Shown here: positions 1 through 7,120 of the stretch, one piece after another
Numbering within the stretch: the first letter of the stretch is position 1
Layout of the letters: each line of letters starts with the position of its first letter
Source: UMGS1387 sp045541355
Lineage (GTDB): Bacteria > Bacillota > Clostridia > Oscillospirales > CAG-382
DNA: 27,184 nucleotides
Reading direction: 5' to 3'
Assembly: GCA_045541355.1 (NCBI GenBank)
Contig: JAZQIW010000089.1
Span: 1-27,184 of the forward strand
Notes under the pieces: model-generated
What the model was told of the DNA's origin: nothing
What the model saw: the letters and a program-made list of their open reading frames with translations, nothing else
The model's database searches: none
Made by a program: the position numbers and the translations under genes

Positions 1-2
1 AT

Positions 3-419
3 ACTGCGGCTGCGGGAACAGGTGCAGGTACAGCGGGCGGTAGCCTCTGGTCGATGCTTCTCACATTTGTTCCTTTTATTCTTATTTTCTATTTCCTTCT
101 TATCAGACCTCAGAAAAAGCAGGAAAAAGAAACGGCAGCTATGAGAAATAACCTCTCTGTGGGCGATGAAATTACAACAATCGGCGGAATTATCGGTAGA
201 ATTACCCATATCAAGGATGATGTTGTAACAATTGAATCGGGCGCAGACAGAAATAAAATCAGAATCAGAAAAACAGCCGTTGCAACAGTTGATAAGAAGT
301 ACGGCGAAGAAAAGGCTCCCAAGGGCGGTTATAAGGTAAAGAGCGTAAAGAAGAGCGAAAACGTTCTCGGCGAAGCTCCCGCACTTAAGGAAGATAAAAA
401 GGAAGAACCCAAGGAATAA
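3..419 (+). CDS. yajC: YajC, Sec translocon accessory subunit (5' end outside window)
   Basis: Partial: the frame is open to the left window edge, so the true start lies upstream. The internal ATG at 54 is not the start, because the Gly/Ala/Thr-rich stretch followed by SLWS just before it is the usual YajC N-terminus. YajC is a small single-pass inner-membrane protein that associates with SecDF and SecYEG during protein export. Visible here are one membrane segment (MLLTFVPFILIFYFLLIRP), the family hallmark RPQKKQ right after it, and a cytoplasmic beta-rich part containing GDEITTIGGIIGRI, typical of the family. The tail is a lysine- and glutamate-rich extension. The next gene, a TIGR04086-type membrane protein, is a frequent neighbour of yajC in Firmicutes. 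Confidence 0.95.
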   Translation, partial: TAAAGTGAGTAGGSLWSMLLTFVPFILIFYFLLIRPQKKQEKETAAMRNNLSVGDEITTIGGIIGRITHIKDDVVTIESGADRNKIRIRKTAVATVDKKYGEEKAPKGGYKVKSVKKSENVLGEAPALKEDKKEEPKE

Positions 420-485
420 AAACGTCATATTGAACACCGCTTTGTCATATTCTTTAGTATAAGTATGATAAAGGAGTGTTTTGAC

Positions 486-932
486 GTGAAAAATAATCAC
501 AAATATAACCGTAGAGCCGTGAAGACACAAAAATCCCCTGTAAGTCTGTTCTTCAGGGCTCTTGTTGTAGGCTTTGCCGTGGTTGTCGCTTTGCTTGTTG
601 TGCTGTCGGCGATTTTTGCACTTGTGCTTTCAAAAACCGATGACGGCGGCTCGTATGTTTCGCTTGCATCCCCCGTGGTAACGGTAATCAGCCTTGCTGC
701 AGGCGGCTTTGTTTCGGGAAAGCTTGACGGCGCCGATGCTGTGTTTTCGGCACTTATTCTGGGTGCCGCAACCCTCGGACTTTCCTATGCAGTCTCTACT
801 GCTCTTGACCTTTCGGCAAATCTTGGACCGATACTGAAAACCGTGCATATAGTGATGGTGATGTTGAGCCCGTTTTTCGGTGCAAAGCTTGCGTCGGGCA
901 GAGCAAAAACAAAGAATGGCAGAAGATTGTAA
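486..932 (+). CDS. TIGR04086-type four-helix membrane protein
   Basis: Small integral membrane protein of unknown function (148 residues) of the type annotated TIGR04086 in Firmicutes, commonly next to yajC. I chose the GTG at 486 because AAGGAG at 471-476 lies 9 bases ahead. The in-frame ATG at 465 sits upstream of that ribosome binding site and so is unlikely. A basic N-terminal tail (about 20 residues) is followed by four hydrophobic segments: LFFRALVVGFAVVVALLVVL, SPVVTVISLAAGGFVSG, FSALILGAATLGLSYAVS and VHIVMVMLSPFFGAKLAS. The glycine-rich helices resemble small transport-like or scaffold membrane proteins, but no function can be read. It probably forms a unit with yajC, 66 bases upstream. 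Confidence 0.8.
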   Translation: MKNNHKYNRRAVKTQKSPVSLFFRALVVGFAVVVALLVVLSAIFALVLSKTDDGGSYVSLASPVVTVISLAAGGFVSGKLDGADAVFSALILGAATLGLSYAVSTALDLSANLGPILKTVHIVMVMLSPFFGAKLASGRAKTKNGRRL

Positions 933-979
933 AAAAAATGTAAACATTAGGAAAGAGGCTTTATTTTAATAAATATATA

Positions 980-988
980 TGGTATAAT
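980..988 (+). promoter_or_regulatory. Extended -10 promoter of rpsB-tsf
   Basis: TGGTATAAT is a perfect -10 hexamer (983-988) preceded by the TGn extension. No good TTGACA lies 17 bases upstream, which fits an extended -10 promoter. Transcription would start near 995, giving a leader of about 135 nt before rpsB. Confidence 0.65.
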
Positions 989-992
989 ATCA

Positions 993-1084
993 TCCGCCGG
1001 TGCAAAAAAGCATACGGCGGAAATTTATTTTATCACACACACACCTCTCCACGGCTTGGTTGCCCGGAATGCCCGGGTTTGCCG
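993..1084 (+). promoter_or_regulatory. Structured 5' leader of rpsB
   Basis: Two stem-loops lie between the predicted start of transcription and rpsB. The first pairs TCCGCCG (993-999) with CGGCGGA (1015-1021), at the very 5' end of the transcript. The second is two-tiered: CGGC (1052-1055) with GCCG (1081-1084), enclosing CCCGG (1063-1067) with CCGGG (1073-1077). The leader is far more GC-rich and structured than the surrounding intergenic DNA. Ribosomal protein operons are often autoregulated through such leaders, and E. coli rpsB is a known example. Whether this one binds S2 is inference. Confidence 0.5.
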
Positions 1085-1129
1085 ACAAAGCAGAAGTGTG
1101 GTGGAAAAAAACCAAAGGAGGACATGAAA

Positions 1130-1870
1130 ATGTCAGTAGTATCAATGAAGCAGCTGCTTGAAGCAGGCGTCCATTTCGGACATCACACAAGAAGATGGAA
1201 CCCTAAGATGGCTGAGTACATCTTCACAGAAAGAAACGGAGTATACATCATCGACCTTCAGAAGACAGTAAAGAAGCTCGAAGAAGCGTATATGTTTATC
1301 CGCGAAGTTGCAATGGAAGGCGGCGATGTTCTTTTCGTAGGAACAAAGAAGCAGGCATCCGATGCAATCAAGGAAGAGGCTGAAAGAGCAGGCTGTTACT
1401 ATGTTAACATGACATGGCTCGGCGGTATGCTCACAAACTTCAAGACAATTAAGAAGAGCATCGCAAGACTCAACGCACTCCACAAGATGGAAGATGACGG
1501 TACATTTGATCTTCTTCCCAAGAAGGAAGTTATTTCTCTCGTTAAGGAAATCAATGACCTCGAAAGAAACCTCGGCGGTATCAAGAACATGAAGAGCACA
1601 CCCTCTGCTATGTTCGTAGTAGACCCCAAGAAGGAAAAGAACGCAGTAGCAGAAGCTAAGAAGCTCGGTATTCCCGTAGTAGCAATTGTTGACACAAACT
1701 GCGATCCCGATGAAGTAGATTATGTAATCCCCGGTAACGATGACGCTATCCGCGGCATCAAGCTCATTCTTTCCGTAATGGCAGACGCTATTCTCGAAGG
1801 TAACCAGGGCGAACAGCTTACAGATACAACAGCAGAAGCAGCAGTAGCAGAAGCAACTGACGAAGAATAA
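1130..1870 (+). CDS. rpsB: 30S ribosomal protein S2
   Basis: Ribosomal protein S2 (246 residues), an essential late-binding protein of the 30S head. I chose the ATG at 1130: AAAGGAGG (1114-1121) lies 8 bases upstream, whereas the ATG at 1124 is only 2 bases from it. The N-terminus from this start, MSVVSMKQLLEAGVHFGH, is the usual S2 start. Conserved blocks include GHHTRRWNPKM, FVGTKKQA, WLGGMLTNF, PSAMFVVDPKKE and GIPVVAIVDTNCDP. The C-terminus carries an acidic, alanine-rich tail after the core. Codon choice is strongly biased (AAG, GAA, ACA, GTA), as expected for a highly expressed gene. Followed by tsf, the near-universal rpsB-tsf order. The usual downstream partners pyrH and frr are absent here. 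Confidence 0.98.
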   Translation: MSVVSMKQLLEAGVHFGHHTRRWNPKMAEYIFTERNGVYIIDLQKTVKKLEEAYMFIREVAMEGGDVLFVGTKKQASDAIKEEAERAGCYYVNMTWLGGMLTNFKTIKKSIARLNALHKMEDDGTFDLLPKKEVISLVKEINDLERNLGGIKNMKSTPSAMFVVDPKKEKNAVAEAKKLGIPVVAIVDTNCDPDEVDYVIPGNDDAIRGIKLILSVMADAILEGNQGEQLTDTTAEAAVAEATDEE

Positions 1871-1944
1871 GCGGAGAATCTCCGTCGAAAGATTCGCGTG
1901 TATTGTCGATGTAATTTTCGCCGATGGTGACGCGGAGAAATACT

Positions 1945-1975
1945 GTTTGCATTGTATAAATGCATCAATGCAAAC
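1945..1975 (+). promoter_or_regulatory. 10-bp perfect stem-loop between rpsB and tsf
   Basis: GTTTGCATTG (1945-1954) pairs perfectly with CAATGCAAAC (1966-1975) around an 11-base loop. There is no U-tract on the + strand after it, so it is not a standard terminator. It lies about 25 bases ahead of the tsf ribosome binding site. It could be an RNA processing or stability element that sets the rpsB:tsf ratio. A smaller stem, CGGAG/CTCCG, lies just after the rpsB stop. Function is inference. Confidence 0.5.
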
Positions 1976-2015
1976 TCATTAAAAAAGAATATTACTCTAC
2001 AGGAGGAATTTTAGT

Positions 2016-2924
2016 ATGAATTTCACAGCTAAAGACGTATCCGATCTCAGAGCGCAGACCGGTATCGGTATGATGGAATGTAAGAAGGCTCTTACAGAAG
2101 CAAACGGCGACATGGAAGAAGCAGTTAAGATCCTCAGAGAAAAGGGTCTTGCAGTAGCAGCAAAGAAGGCAGGCAGAATTGCAGCCGAGGGTAAGGTAGC
2201 TATTAAGTCTGTTGGCAATAAGGCTGCGGTTATCGAAGTAAACTGCGAAACAGACTTCGCTGCAAAGACAGATAAGTTTGTTGAATTTATTGATAAGCTC
2301 CTTGACATCGTTCTTGAAAGCGGCGTAGCTGATGTTGAAGCACTTCTCGCAGCAAAGTTCGATGCAGATAACACAGTTGACGACTACCTCAAGAAGGAAG
2401 TTATCAACTCCATTGGTGAAAACATCTCTATCAGAAGATTCCAGGTTGTTGAAGGCCTTCAGGCTTCCTATGTACATGGCGGCGGTACAATCGGCGTTAT
2501 CGTAACAGGTGAAACAAGCGGCGATGAAGCAAATGCCAAGGAAGTTCTTAAGAACCTTGCACTTCAGGCAGCAGCTATGAATCCCAAGTATCTTGACAGA
2601 GATTCTGTTCCCGCATCTGCAGTTGAAGCTGAAAAGGAAATCATCCTTGCTCAGATCAAGAACGACGAAAAGAACGCTAATAAGCCCGAAGCTGTTCTCG
2701 AAAAGATGGTTATCGGTAAGATTGGTAAGTTCTACGCAGAAAACTGCCTCATGGAACAGGAATACGTTAAGGGCGATAAGGAATCTGTTGCAAAGTACGT
2801 AGCAGGCGCTGATAAGGACCTTAAGGTTACAGGCTTTATTCGCTTTGAAAAGGGCGAAGGCATCGAAAAGAAGGAAGAGGACTACGCAGCAGAAGTTGCA
2901 AAGCTTGCAGGCGGTAACAACTAA
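2016..2924 (+). CDS. tsf: Elongation factor Ts
   Basis: EF-Ts (302 residues), the guanine nucleotide exchange factor that recycles EF-Tu-GDP during translation. The ATG at 2016 follows AGGAGG with good spacing. The N-terminal UBA-like domain includes the signature DLRAQTGIGMMECKKALTEA. After it come the core blocks AAKKAGRIAAEG, VNCETDFAAKTDKF (second family signature, EF-Tu contact) and the paired dimerization subdomains, with LALQAAAMNPKYL. Length is normal for Firmicutes. It lies 145 bases after rpsB with no promoter of its own that I could see, so the two are probably cotranscribed. A strong terminator follows. Confidence 0.98.
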   Translation: MNFTAKDVSDLRAQTGIGMMECKKALTEANGDMEEAVKILREKGLAVAAKKAGRIAAEGKVAIKSVGNKAAVIEVNCETDFAAKTDKFVEFIDKLLDIVLESGVADVEALLAAKFDADNTVDDYLKKEVINSIGENISIRRFQVVEGLQASYVHGGGTIGVIVTGETSGDEANAKEVLKNLALQAAAMNPKYLDRDSVPASAVEAEKEIILAQIKNDEKNANKPEAVLEKMVIGKIGKFYAENCLMEQEYVKGDKESVAKYVAGADKDLKVTGFIRFEKGEGIEKKEEDYAAEVAKLAGGNN

Positions 2925-2994
2925 GCATAGCTCTTTAACCGAAAAGTGCGCCGTCTTGACGGTGTGACTTAAACGGCGTGAATTAAAAATTCAG

Positions 2995-3030
2995 AAACCC
3001 ATGTGTCAAACGCTGATGCATGGGTTTTTT
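2995..3030 (+). terminator. Intrinsic terminator of rpsB-tsf
   Basis: AAACCCATG (2995-3003) pairs with CATGGGTTT (3019-3027) and the stem runs into six T residues. An additional GC-rich inverted repeat (CGCCGT 2949-2954 with ACGGCG 2973-2978) lies just upstream. Confidence 0.88.
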
Positions 3031-3043
3031 GTGCCGAAAAAAC

Positions 3044-3091
3044 TTGACATACAATCGTTTGTGTAGTATACTATTATGTACGTTTGTACAT
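3044..3091 (+). promoter_or_regulatory. nfnAB promoter with a palindrome at the transcription start
   Basis: TTGACA (3044-3049), a 17-base spacer and TATACT (3067-3072) form a near-consensus sigma-A promoter. Immediately downstream, ATGTAC (3076-3081), GTTT, GTACAT (3086-3091) is a perfect inverted repeat across the predicted start site. That is a classic position for a repressor operator. The regulator is unknown. Confidence 0.75.
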
Positions 3092-3119
3092 TAACCCCAC
3101 TTGTTTTGGAGTGAAAAAT

Positions 3120-3968
3120 ATGTTCAGAATAGTAACAAGAAAAGAATTAAATCCAACAGTAACATTAATTGAGGTTTCTGCTCCCCTTGTAGCAAGAAAG
3201 GCAGAGCCCGGTCAGTTTATTATCCTCAGAACAGATAAAGACGGCGAGAGAATACCCCTTACTGTTGCTGATTTTGATAGAGAAAAGGGTACTGTCACAG
3301 TAATTTTCCAGATTGTCGGTGCTACTACACAAAAGCTTAATGCCCTTCGTGAAGGCGATTGCCTTTCGGATTTTGTCGGTCCTCTCGGAAGAGCCACCGA
3401 AACGGAAGGTCTTAAAAAGGTCGCAGTAGTCGGCGGCGGTGTTGGATGTGCAATTGCCTTTCCCGTAGCGAAGAAATTGCATAATCAGGGCTGTGAGGTT
3501 CACGCAATCGTGGGATTTAGAAATAAGGACTTGGTTATCCTTGAGGATGAGTTCAGAGCTAATACTGCCAAAACCGTGCTCATGTCGGATGACGGAAGTG
3601 CAGGGGAAAAAGGATTGGTTACCGATGCACTTAAAAAACTCATTGAAAGCGGAGAAAAGTATGATGAGGTCATAACAATCGGTCCGCTTATAATGATGAA
3701 GTTCGTTTGTGCTCTCACAAAGGAGTACGGAATAAAAACCGTGGCAAGCATGAACCCGATAATGATTGACGGAACGGGTATGTGCGGCGGCTGCAGACTT
3801 ACGGTGGGCGGAAAAACAAAGTTTGCCTGCGTTGACGGACCTGAGTTTGACGGACATGAAATAGATTTTGACGAGGCTATGGAACGCTCAAGTATGTACC
3901 GTGATTTTGAACGTCATGCCCATGAAGAAACCTGTAATCTTTTTAAAATGTCTGAGGAGGAAAAATAA
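3120..3968 (+). CDS. nfnA: NfnA-like FAD/NAD-binding subunit of ferredoxin:NADP+ transhydrogenase
   Basis: Small subunit (282 residues) of the electron-bifurcating NADH-dependent reduced ferredoxin:NADP+ oxidoreductase, a cytosolic enzyme of anaerobes; the same family is also annotated as sulfide dehydrogenase or DHODH electron-transfer subunit. ATG 3120 is chosen because GGAG (3108-3111) lies 8 bases upstream and MFRIV matches the family N-terminus. The TTG at 3084 would start inside the promoter region. Domains: an FAD-binding beta-barrel (about 1-95) with the PGQFIILR motif, a nucleotide-binding fold (from 100) with VAVVGGGVGCA, and a C-terminal [2Fe-2S] site with Cys222, Cys225 and Cys237 (MCGGCR...FACVDGPEFDG). 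Its stop codon abuts the nfnB start, so the subunits are coupled. Confidence 0.9.
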   Translation: MFRIVTRKELNPTVTLIEVSAPLVARKAEPGQFIILRTDKDGERIPLTVADFDREKGTVTVIFQIVGATTQKLNALREGDCLSDFVGPLGRATETEGLKKVAVVGGGVGCAIAFPVAKKLHNQGCEVHAIVGFRNKDLVILEDEFRANTAKTVLMSDDGSAGEKGLVTDALKKLIESGEKYDEVITIGPLIMMKFVCALTKEYGIKTVASMNPIMIDGTGMCGGCRLTVGGKTKFACVDGPEFDGHEIDFDEAMERSSMYRDFERHAHEETCNLFKMSEEEK

Positions 3969-5387
3969 ATGGCGAATATGTCACTGAAAAAAAACGAAAT
4001 GCCTGCTCAGAAGCCCGAAATAAGAAGAAACAATTTCCTTGAGGTAGCACTCGGCTATACTGCCGAACAGGCTGTTGATGAGGCAAAAAGATGCCTTAAC
4101 TGTAAAAACCGCCCCTGTGTTGGCGGATGTCCCGTAAAGATTTATATTCCTGATTTCATCTCAAAGGTTGCCGAGGGTGATTTTGAGGCAGCATATAAGA
4201 TAATATCAGAGCAGAGCTCGCTTCCTGCCGTGTGCGGGAGAGTCTGCCCTCAGGAAAAGCAGTGCGAGAGCAAGTGCGTAAGGGGAATCAAGGGAGAGCC
4301 TGTTGCAATAGGCAGACTTGAAAGATTTGTGGCAGACTGGCATAATGAAAATGTAAAGGAAGCACCCGAAAGACCGGAAAGCAACGGCATTAAGGTGGCT
4401 GTCATAGGCTCAGGTCCTTCCGGACTTACCTGTGCGGGAGATCTTGCAAAGAAGGGCTATGATGTGACGGTATTTGAGGCACTTCACGTTGCCGGCGGTG
4501 TGCTTGTTTACGGTATTCCCGAATTCAGACTTCCTAAGGCAATAGTTGCAAAAGAGGTTGAAACGCTCAAGCAGCTCGGTGTTAAAATCCAAACCAATAT
4601 GGTAATAGGAAAGATTCTGTCTATTGATGAGCTTTGCGAGGAATATGGCTTTAAGGCAGTGTTTGTAGGCTCGGGAGCAGGACTTCCGAAGTTTATGAAT
4701 ATTCCCGGTGAACAGCTCAAGGGCGTGTATTCGGCAAATGAATTTTTAACACGTGTAAACCTTATGAAAGCGTATAAGGAAAACTCCTCAACCCCAATTA
4801 TGAAGGCAAAGAAGGTTGCGGTTGTTGGCGGCGGTAATGTTGCCATGGATGCGGCAAGAAGTGCATTGAGGCTCGGAGCCGAGAATGTTTACATAGTATA
4901 TAGACGTTCAATGGATGAGCTTCCCGCAAGACATGAAGAGGTTGAGCATGCCATGGAAGAGGGGGTTGATTTCAGACTTCTCAATAATCCGATAGAGATA
5001 CTTGGATATCGTAACCCCGATGATAAAAAAGACCCCATGAACGGATTTGTTACGGGTATAAAATGCATAAGGATGGAACTTGGCGAGCCTGATGAAAGAG
5101 GCAGACGCAGACCCGTTGAGATTGCCGGAAGCGAATTTGTGCTTGACGTAGACTGCGTAATAATGGCAATCGGTACAAGTCCCAATCCTCTCATCAAATC
5201 CACAACCAAGGGACTTGAAACCAAGGCTTGGGGAGGCATAGTAGCTGATGAAGAAACAGGGCTTACATCACGCGAAAACGTGTATGCAGGCGGCGATGCC
5301 GTAACCGGTGCGGCAACTGTAATTCTTGCAATGGGAGCCGGAAAGAACGCGGCAGCGGCAATTGATAAAAAGCTGTCAGGTAAGTAA
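3969..5387 (+). CDS. nfnB: NfnB-like large subunit (GltD-type) of ferredoxin:NADP+ transhydrogenase
   Basis: Large subunit (472 residues), homologous to the glutamate synthase small chain, often annotated NADPH-dependent glutamate synthase GltA. The ATG follows the nfnA stop directly, with GAGGAGG inside the nfnA end as ribosome binding site. The N-terminal ferredoxin-like part has eight cysteines for two [4Fe-4S] clusters: Cys42, 45, 50, 54 and Cys89, 93, 99, 103. It is followed by the FAD-binding motif VIGSGPSGL (146-154), the NADPH-binding motif VVGGGNVAMDAARSA, and the C-terminal FAD motif VYAGGDAVTGAATVI. Pairing with nfnA, and no large glutamate synthase subunit nearby, favour the transhydrogenase over glutamate synthesis. 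The bifurcating activity itself is inferred from the pair. Confidence 0.9.
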   Translation: MANMSLKKNEMPAQKPEIRRNNFLEVALGYTAEQAVDEAKRCLNCKNRPCVGGCPVKIYIPDFISKVAEGDFEAAYKIISEQSSLPAVCGRVCPQEKQCESKCVRGIKGEPVAIGRLERFVADWHNENVKEAPERPESNGIKVAVIGSGPSGLTCAGDLAKKGYDVTVFEALHVAGGVLVYGIPEFRLPKAIVAKEVETLKQLGVKIQTNMVIGKILSIDELCEEYGFKAVFVGSGAGLPKFMNIPGEQLKGVYSANEFLTRVNLMKAYKENSSTPIMKAKKVAVVGGGNVAMDAARSALRLGAENVYIVYRRSMDELPARHEEVEHAMEEGVDFRLLNNPIEILGYRNPDDKKDPMNGFVTGIKCIRMELGEPDERGRRRPVEIAGSEFVLDVDCVIMAIGTSPNPLIKSTTKGLETKAWGGIVADEETGLTSRENVYAGGDAVTGAATVILAMGAGKNAAAAIDKKLSGK

Positions 5388-5393
5388 AGAAGT

Positions 5394-5422
5394 AAAAAAA
5401 CGAGGCGTTGCCTCGTTTTTTT
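5394..5422. terminator. Bidirectional terminator between nfnB and the E2-like gene
   Basis: Seven A residues, then CGAGGC (5401-5406), a GTT loop, GCCTCG (5410-5415) and seven T residues. The symmetric A and T tracts let it work on both strands, as expected between convergent genes. Confidence 0.92.
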
Positions 5423-5427
5423 GTATG

Positions 5428-6297
5428 CTAATCAATGTCAGGAATAACCTTTTCGGGTGCTTCTTCAAGAACCGCGGGTGTTTTGTATAACCTTTTCATA
5501 AACTTGTATGCCGAAGCAAAATAGTAGCCGTCGCAGATTCTCTCATCAAGAACAAAGGTTGTGTCAATAACACTCTTCTTTTCAACGCTTCCGTCGTCGC
5601 TAATTACGTTGACACGCTTTTTTGCACCAAAGGCAACGAAAACAGGCACGTTTCCAAAGTCATAAAGGTGGTGGAATATGGCAGGGATGCCAAGGGAACC
5701 CATGGAGGTGAGAAACAGAGAGGAATGGAAGGGCGAAAGCCTTTGGAGAGAATATGGGAGCCAGCCGAAATAATCCATAAGCCTCAGAGTACCAATAGCG
5801 AATTTCAGAACAAGTCCCGGTAAATAGTTGAGAATCCTTGCAAGGTCATCAAAACTGCTCTTCGGGTTGTCTCTGTATGAAACGATTGCACTGTTAAATT
5901 TGGAATAAACGTCAAGAATTGTGTCAGAGGGGTCAAACTCAACCTTTATTGCGGTGTCGGGACTGTCAAGTGCCATTTCTTTTTTTATAACAAGAGAAAT
6001 AACAATTTTGTCTCTTGAATAAACCCGCTGTCCTGCAATGTAGCGGTTTATGGCAGGGTACTGAGATACCGTTCTTATGTAGGCCGCAACAATCATGTGC
6101 ATGATGCTGAGACCGGGATAGCCTTCCTTGCGCTTTCTTGCAATGTATTCGTCGCAGGTTTCTGTTTCAAAGCTGTCTGCAATGTAGTTTTGACAGCCGG
6201 CACGCTGCCCCATTATGTATGGCGACACCACACTCATCGGGTCAAGCGTTCTGACTCTTCGAGCATCTTTTCTGTCGCCAAATCTCTTTTTCGCCAT
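5428..6297 (-). CDS. 2-oxoacid dehydrogenase E2-like acyltransferase-fold protein, catalytic His replaced
   Basis: Protein of 289 residues resembling the catalytic domain of dihydrolipoamide acyltransferases and chloramphenicol acetyltransferase, without any lipoyl or E1/E3-binding domain. The start at 6297 (MAKKRFGDRK) is chosen because GAGG lies 8 bases upstream; the start two codons earlier would be only 2 bases from it. Recognizable blocks are YPAINRYIAGQRVY, SLVIKKEMALDSPDTAIKVEF, and a C-terminal VLDERICDGYYFASA, equivalent to the active-site motif HRxxDG. The histidine position is glutamate (Glu252) while Asp256 and Gly257 are kept, so the ordinary acyl-transfer mechanism looks impaired. 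No pyruvate dehydrogenase-type genes are nearby. The fold call is fairly firm; substrate and activity are unknown. It has its own promoter. Confidence 0.7.
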   Translation of the reverse strand: MAKKRFGDRKDARRVRTLDPMSVVSPYIMGQRAGCQNYIADSFETETCDEYIARKRKEGYPGLSIMHMIVAAYIRTVSQYPAINRYIAGQRVYSRDKIVISLVIKKEMALDSPDTAIKVEFDPSDTILDVYSKFNSAIVSYRDNPKSSFDDLARILNYLPGLVLKFAIGTLRLMDYFGWLPYSLQRLSPFHSSLFLTSMGSLGIPAIFHHLYDFGNVPVFVAFGAKKRVNVISDDGSVEKKSVIDTTFVLDERICDGYYFASAYKFMKRLYKTPAVLEEAPEKVIPDID

Positions 6298-6333
6298 GTG
6301 CATATCCTCTTTTGTCGAATTTTGTATATACAC

Positions 6334-6362
6334 ATTGTAACATAAAAAGAATAGTTTGTACA
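6334..6362 (-). promoter_or_regulatory. Promoter of the E2-like gene
   Basis: Read on the minus strand: TGTACA (6362-6357) as a weak -35, a 17-base spacer, and TACAAT (6339-6334) preceded by TGT, an extended -10. The + strand 10-mer GTTTGTACAT here (6354-6363) also occurs in the nfnAB palindrome (3082-3091). Confidence 0.55.
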
Positions 6363-6388
6363 TAGAAAAATGCAATTTTCTACATTGT

Positions 6389-7120
6389 TCATAAAAAAAC
6401 GGCTCGTAATTTGTTTATAATTTTTTTTTCGTTTCGTGAAACAGTTACCTGAGAGGTGCCGAGAATTTTTGCTGTTTCTGCTTGGGTGAGATTTTTGTAA
6501 TATCTTAGATAAATGAGACTTCTCTCGTTCTTTTCCAATAAGGATAGCTCTTGATTCAGTGCGATGCTGTCCGTAATCCCCGAAATCTCATCATCAGACG
6601 GTGTGATGTCGGCAATTGTAAGGTCACCCGAGCCTTCAGAAACCTTCTGCTCAAGCGATAGAATAACATTTGATGCTTCAAGGGCAGATATAATGTCCTC
6701 CTCGGACAGATTGCATATGCGGCATAGGTCGGAGATTTTTGGTGAATAGCCGTTCTCCATAATGAATTTTTCACTTGCTTTCAGAATTTCCGAGGCGTTT
6801 TTCTTGATGGTTCTTGAAATCCTTATAATTCCGTCATCCCTCAAATAACGCTTTATTTCGCCTGTGATGAGGGGAAAGGCATAGGTGGAGAATGAATACC
6901 CCTTTTCTCCGTCAAAGCCTTCCATGGCCTTTAAAAGCCCTATTGTGCCTATTTCTATTAAATCCTCAAGCTCACAGCCTCTGCCGCGAAACCGAATGGC
7001 TATGCTTTTAACAAGGGAAAGATTGTTTTTTATAAAGTCTTCTTTGGCTTTTATGTCTCCGCATTTTGATTTTTGTAATAGGATGCCGTTGTCAAAAAAA
7101 CGCTCATTCATTACCGACAC
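6389..7120 (-). CDS. sigF: RNA polymerase sporulation sigma factor SigF
   Basis: Forespore-specific sigma factor (243 residues from the GTG at 7120; an ATG at 7111 overlapping the spoIIAB stop is an alternative start). It directs early forespore transcription and is held inactive by SpoIIAB. Region 2 is seen in ELEDLIEIGTIGLLKAMEGF and YSFSTYAFPLITGEIKRYLR; region 3 in the stretch containing NGYSPKISDLC; region 4 in ERSLIYLRYYKNLTQAETA with the helix-turn-helix TSQVTVSRNEKKI. The sequence alone could be SigF or SigG. The position as third gene of spoIIAA-spoIIAB-sigF decides for SigF. The start overlaps the end of spoIIAB, giving translational coupling. Confidence 0.93.
   Translation of the reverse strand: MSVMNERFFDNGILLQKSKCGDIKAKEDFIKNNLSLVKSIAIRFRGRGCELEDLIEIGTIGLLKAMEGFDGEKGYSFSTYAFPLITGEIKRYLRDDGIIRISRTIKKNASEILKASEKFIMENGYSPKISDLCRICNLSEEDIISALEASNVILSLEQKVSEGSGDLTIADITPSDDEISGITDSIALNQELSLLEKNERSLIYLRYYKNLTQAETAKILGTSQVTVSRNEKKIINKLRAVFL

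Noticed and set aside
1079..1129. Longer N-terminus of S2 from a TTG at 1079
   Set aside because: It would start inside a leader stem upstream of the AAAGGAGG site; S2 proteins begin at MSVVSMKQ.
3165..3857. Minus-strand frame of 230 codons
   Set aside because: Fully inside nfnA on the opposite strand; Ser/Cys/His-rich composition and no family features.
3969..5387. Glutamate synthase small chain (GltD)
   Set aside because: No large GltB gene is nearby, and the gene is fused in operon with an NfnA-type subunit, which points to the transhydrogenase.
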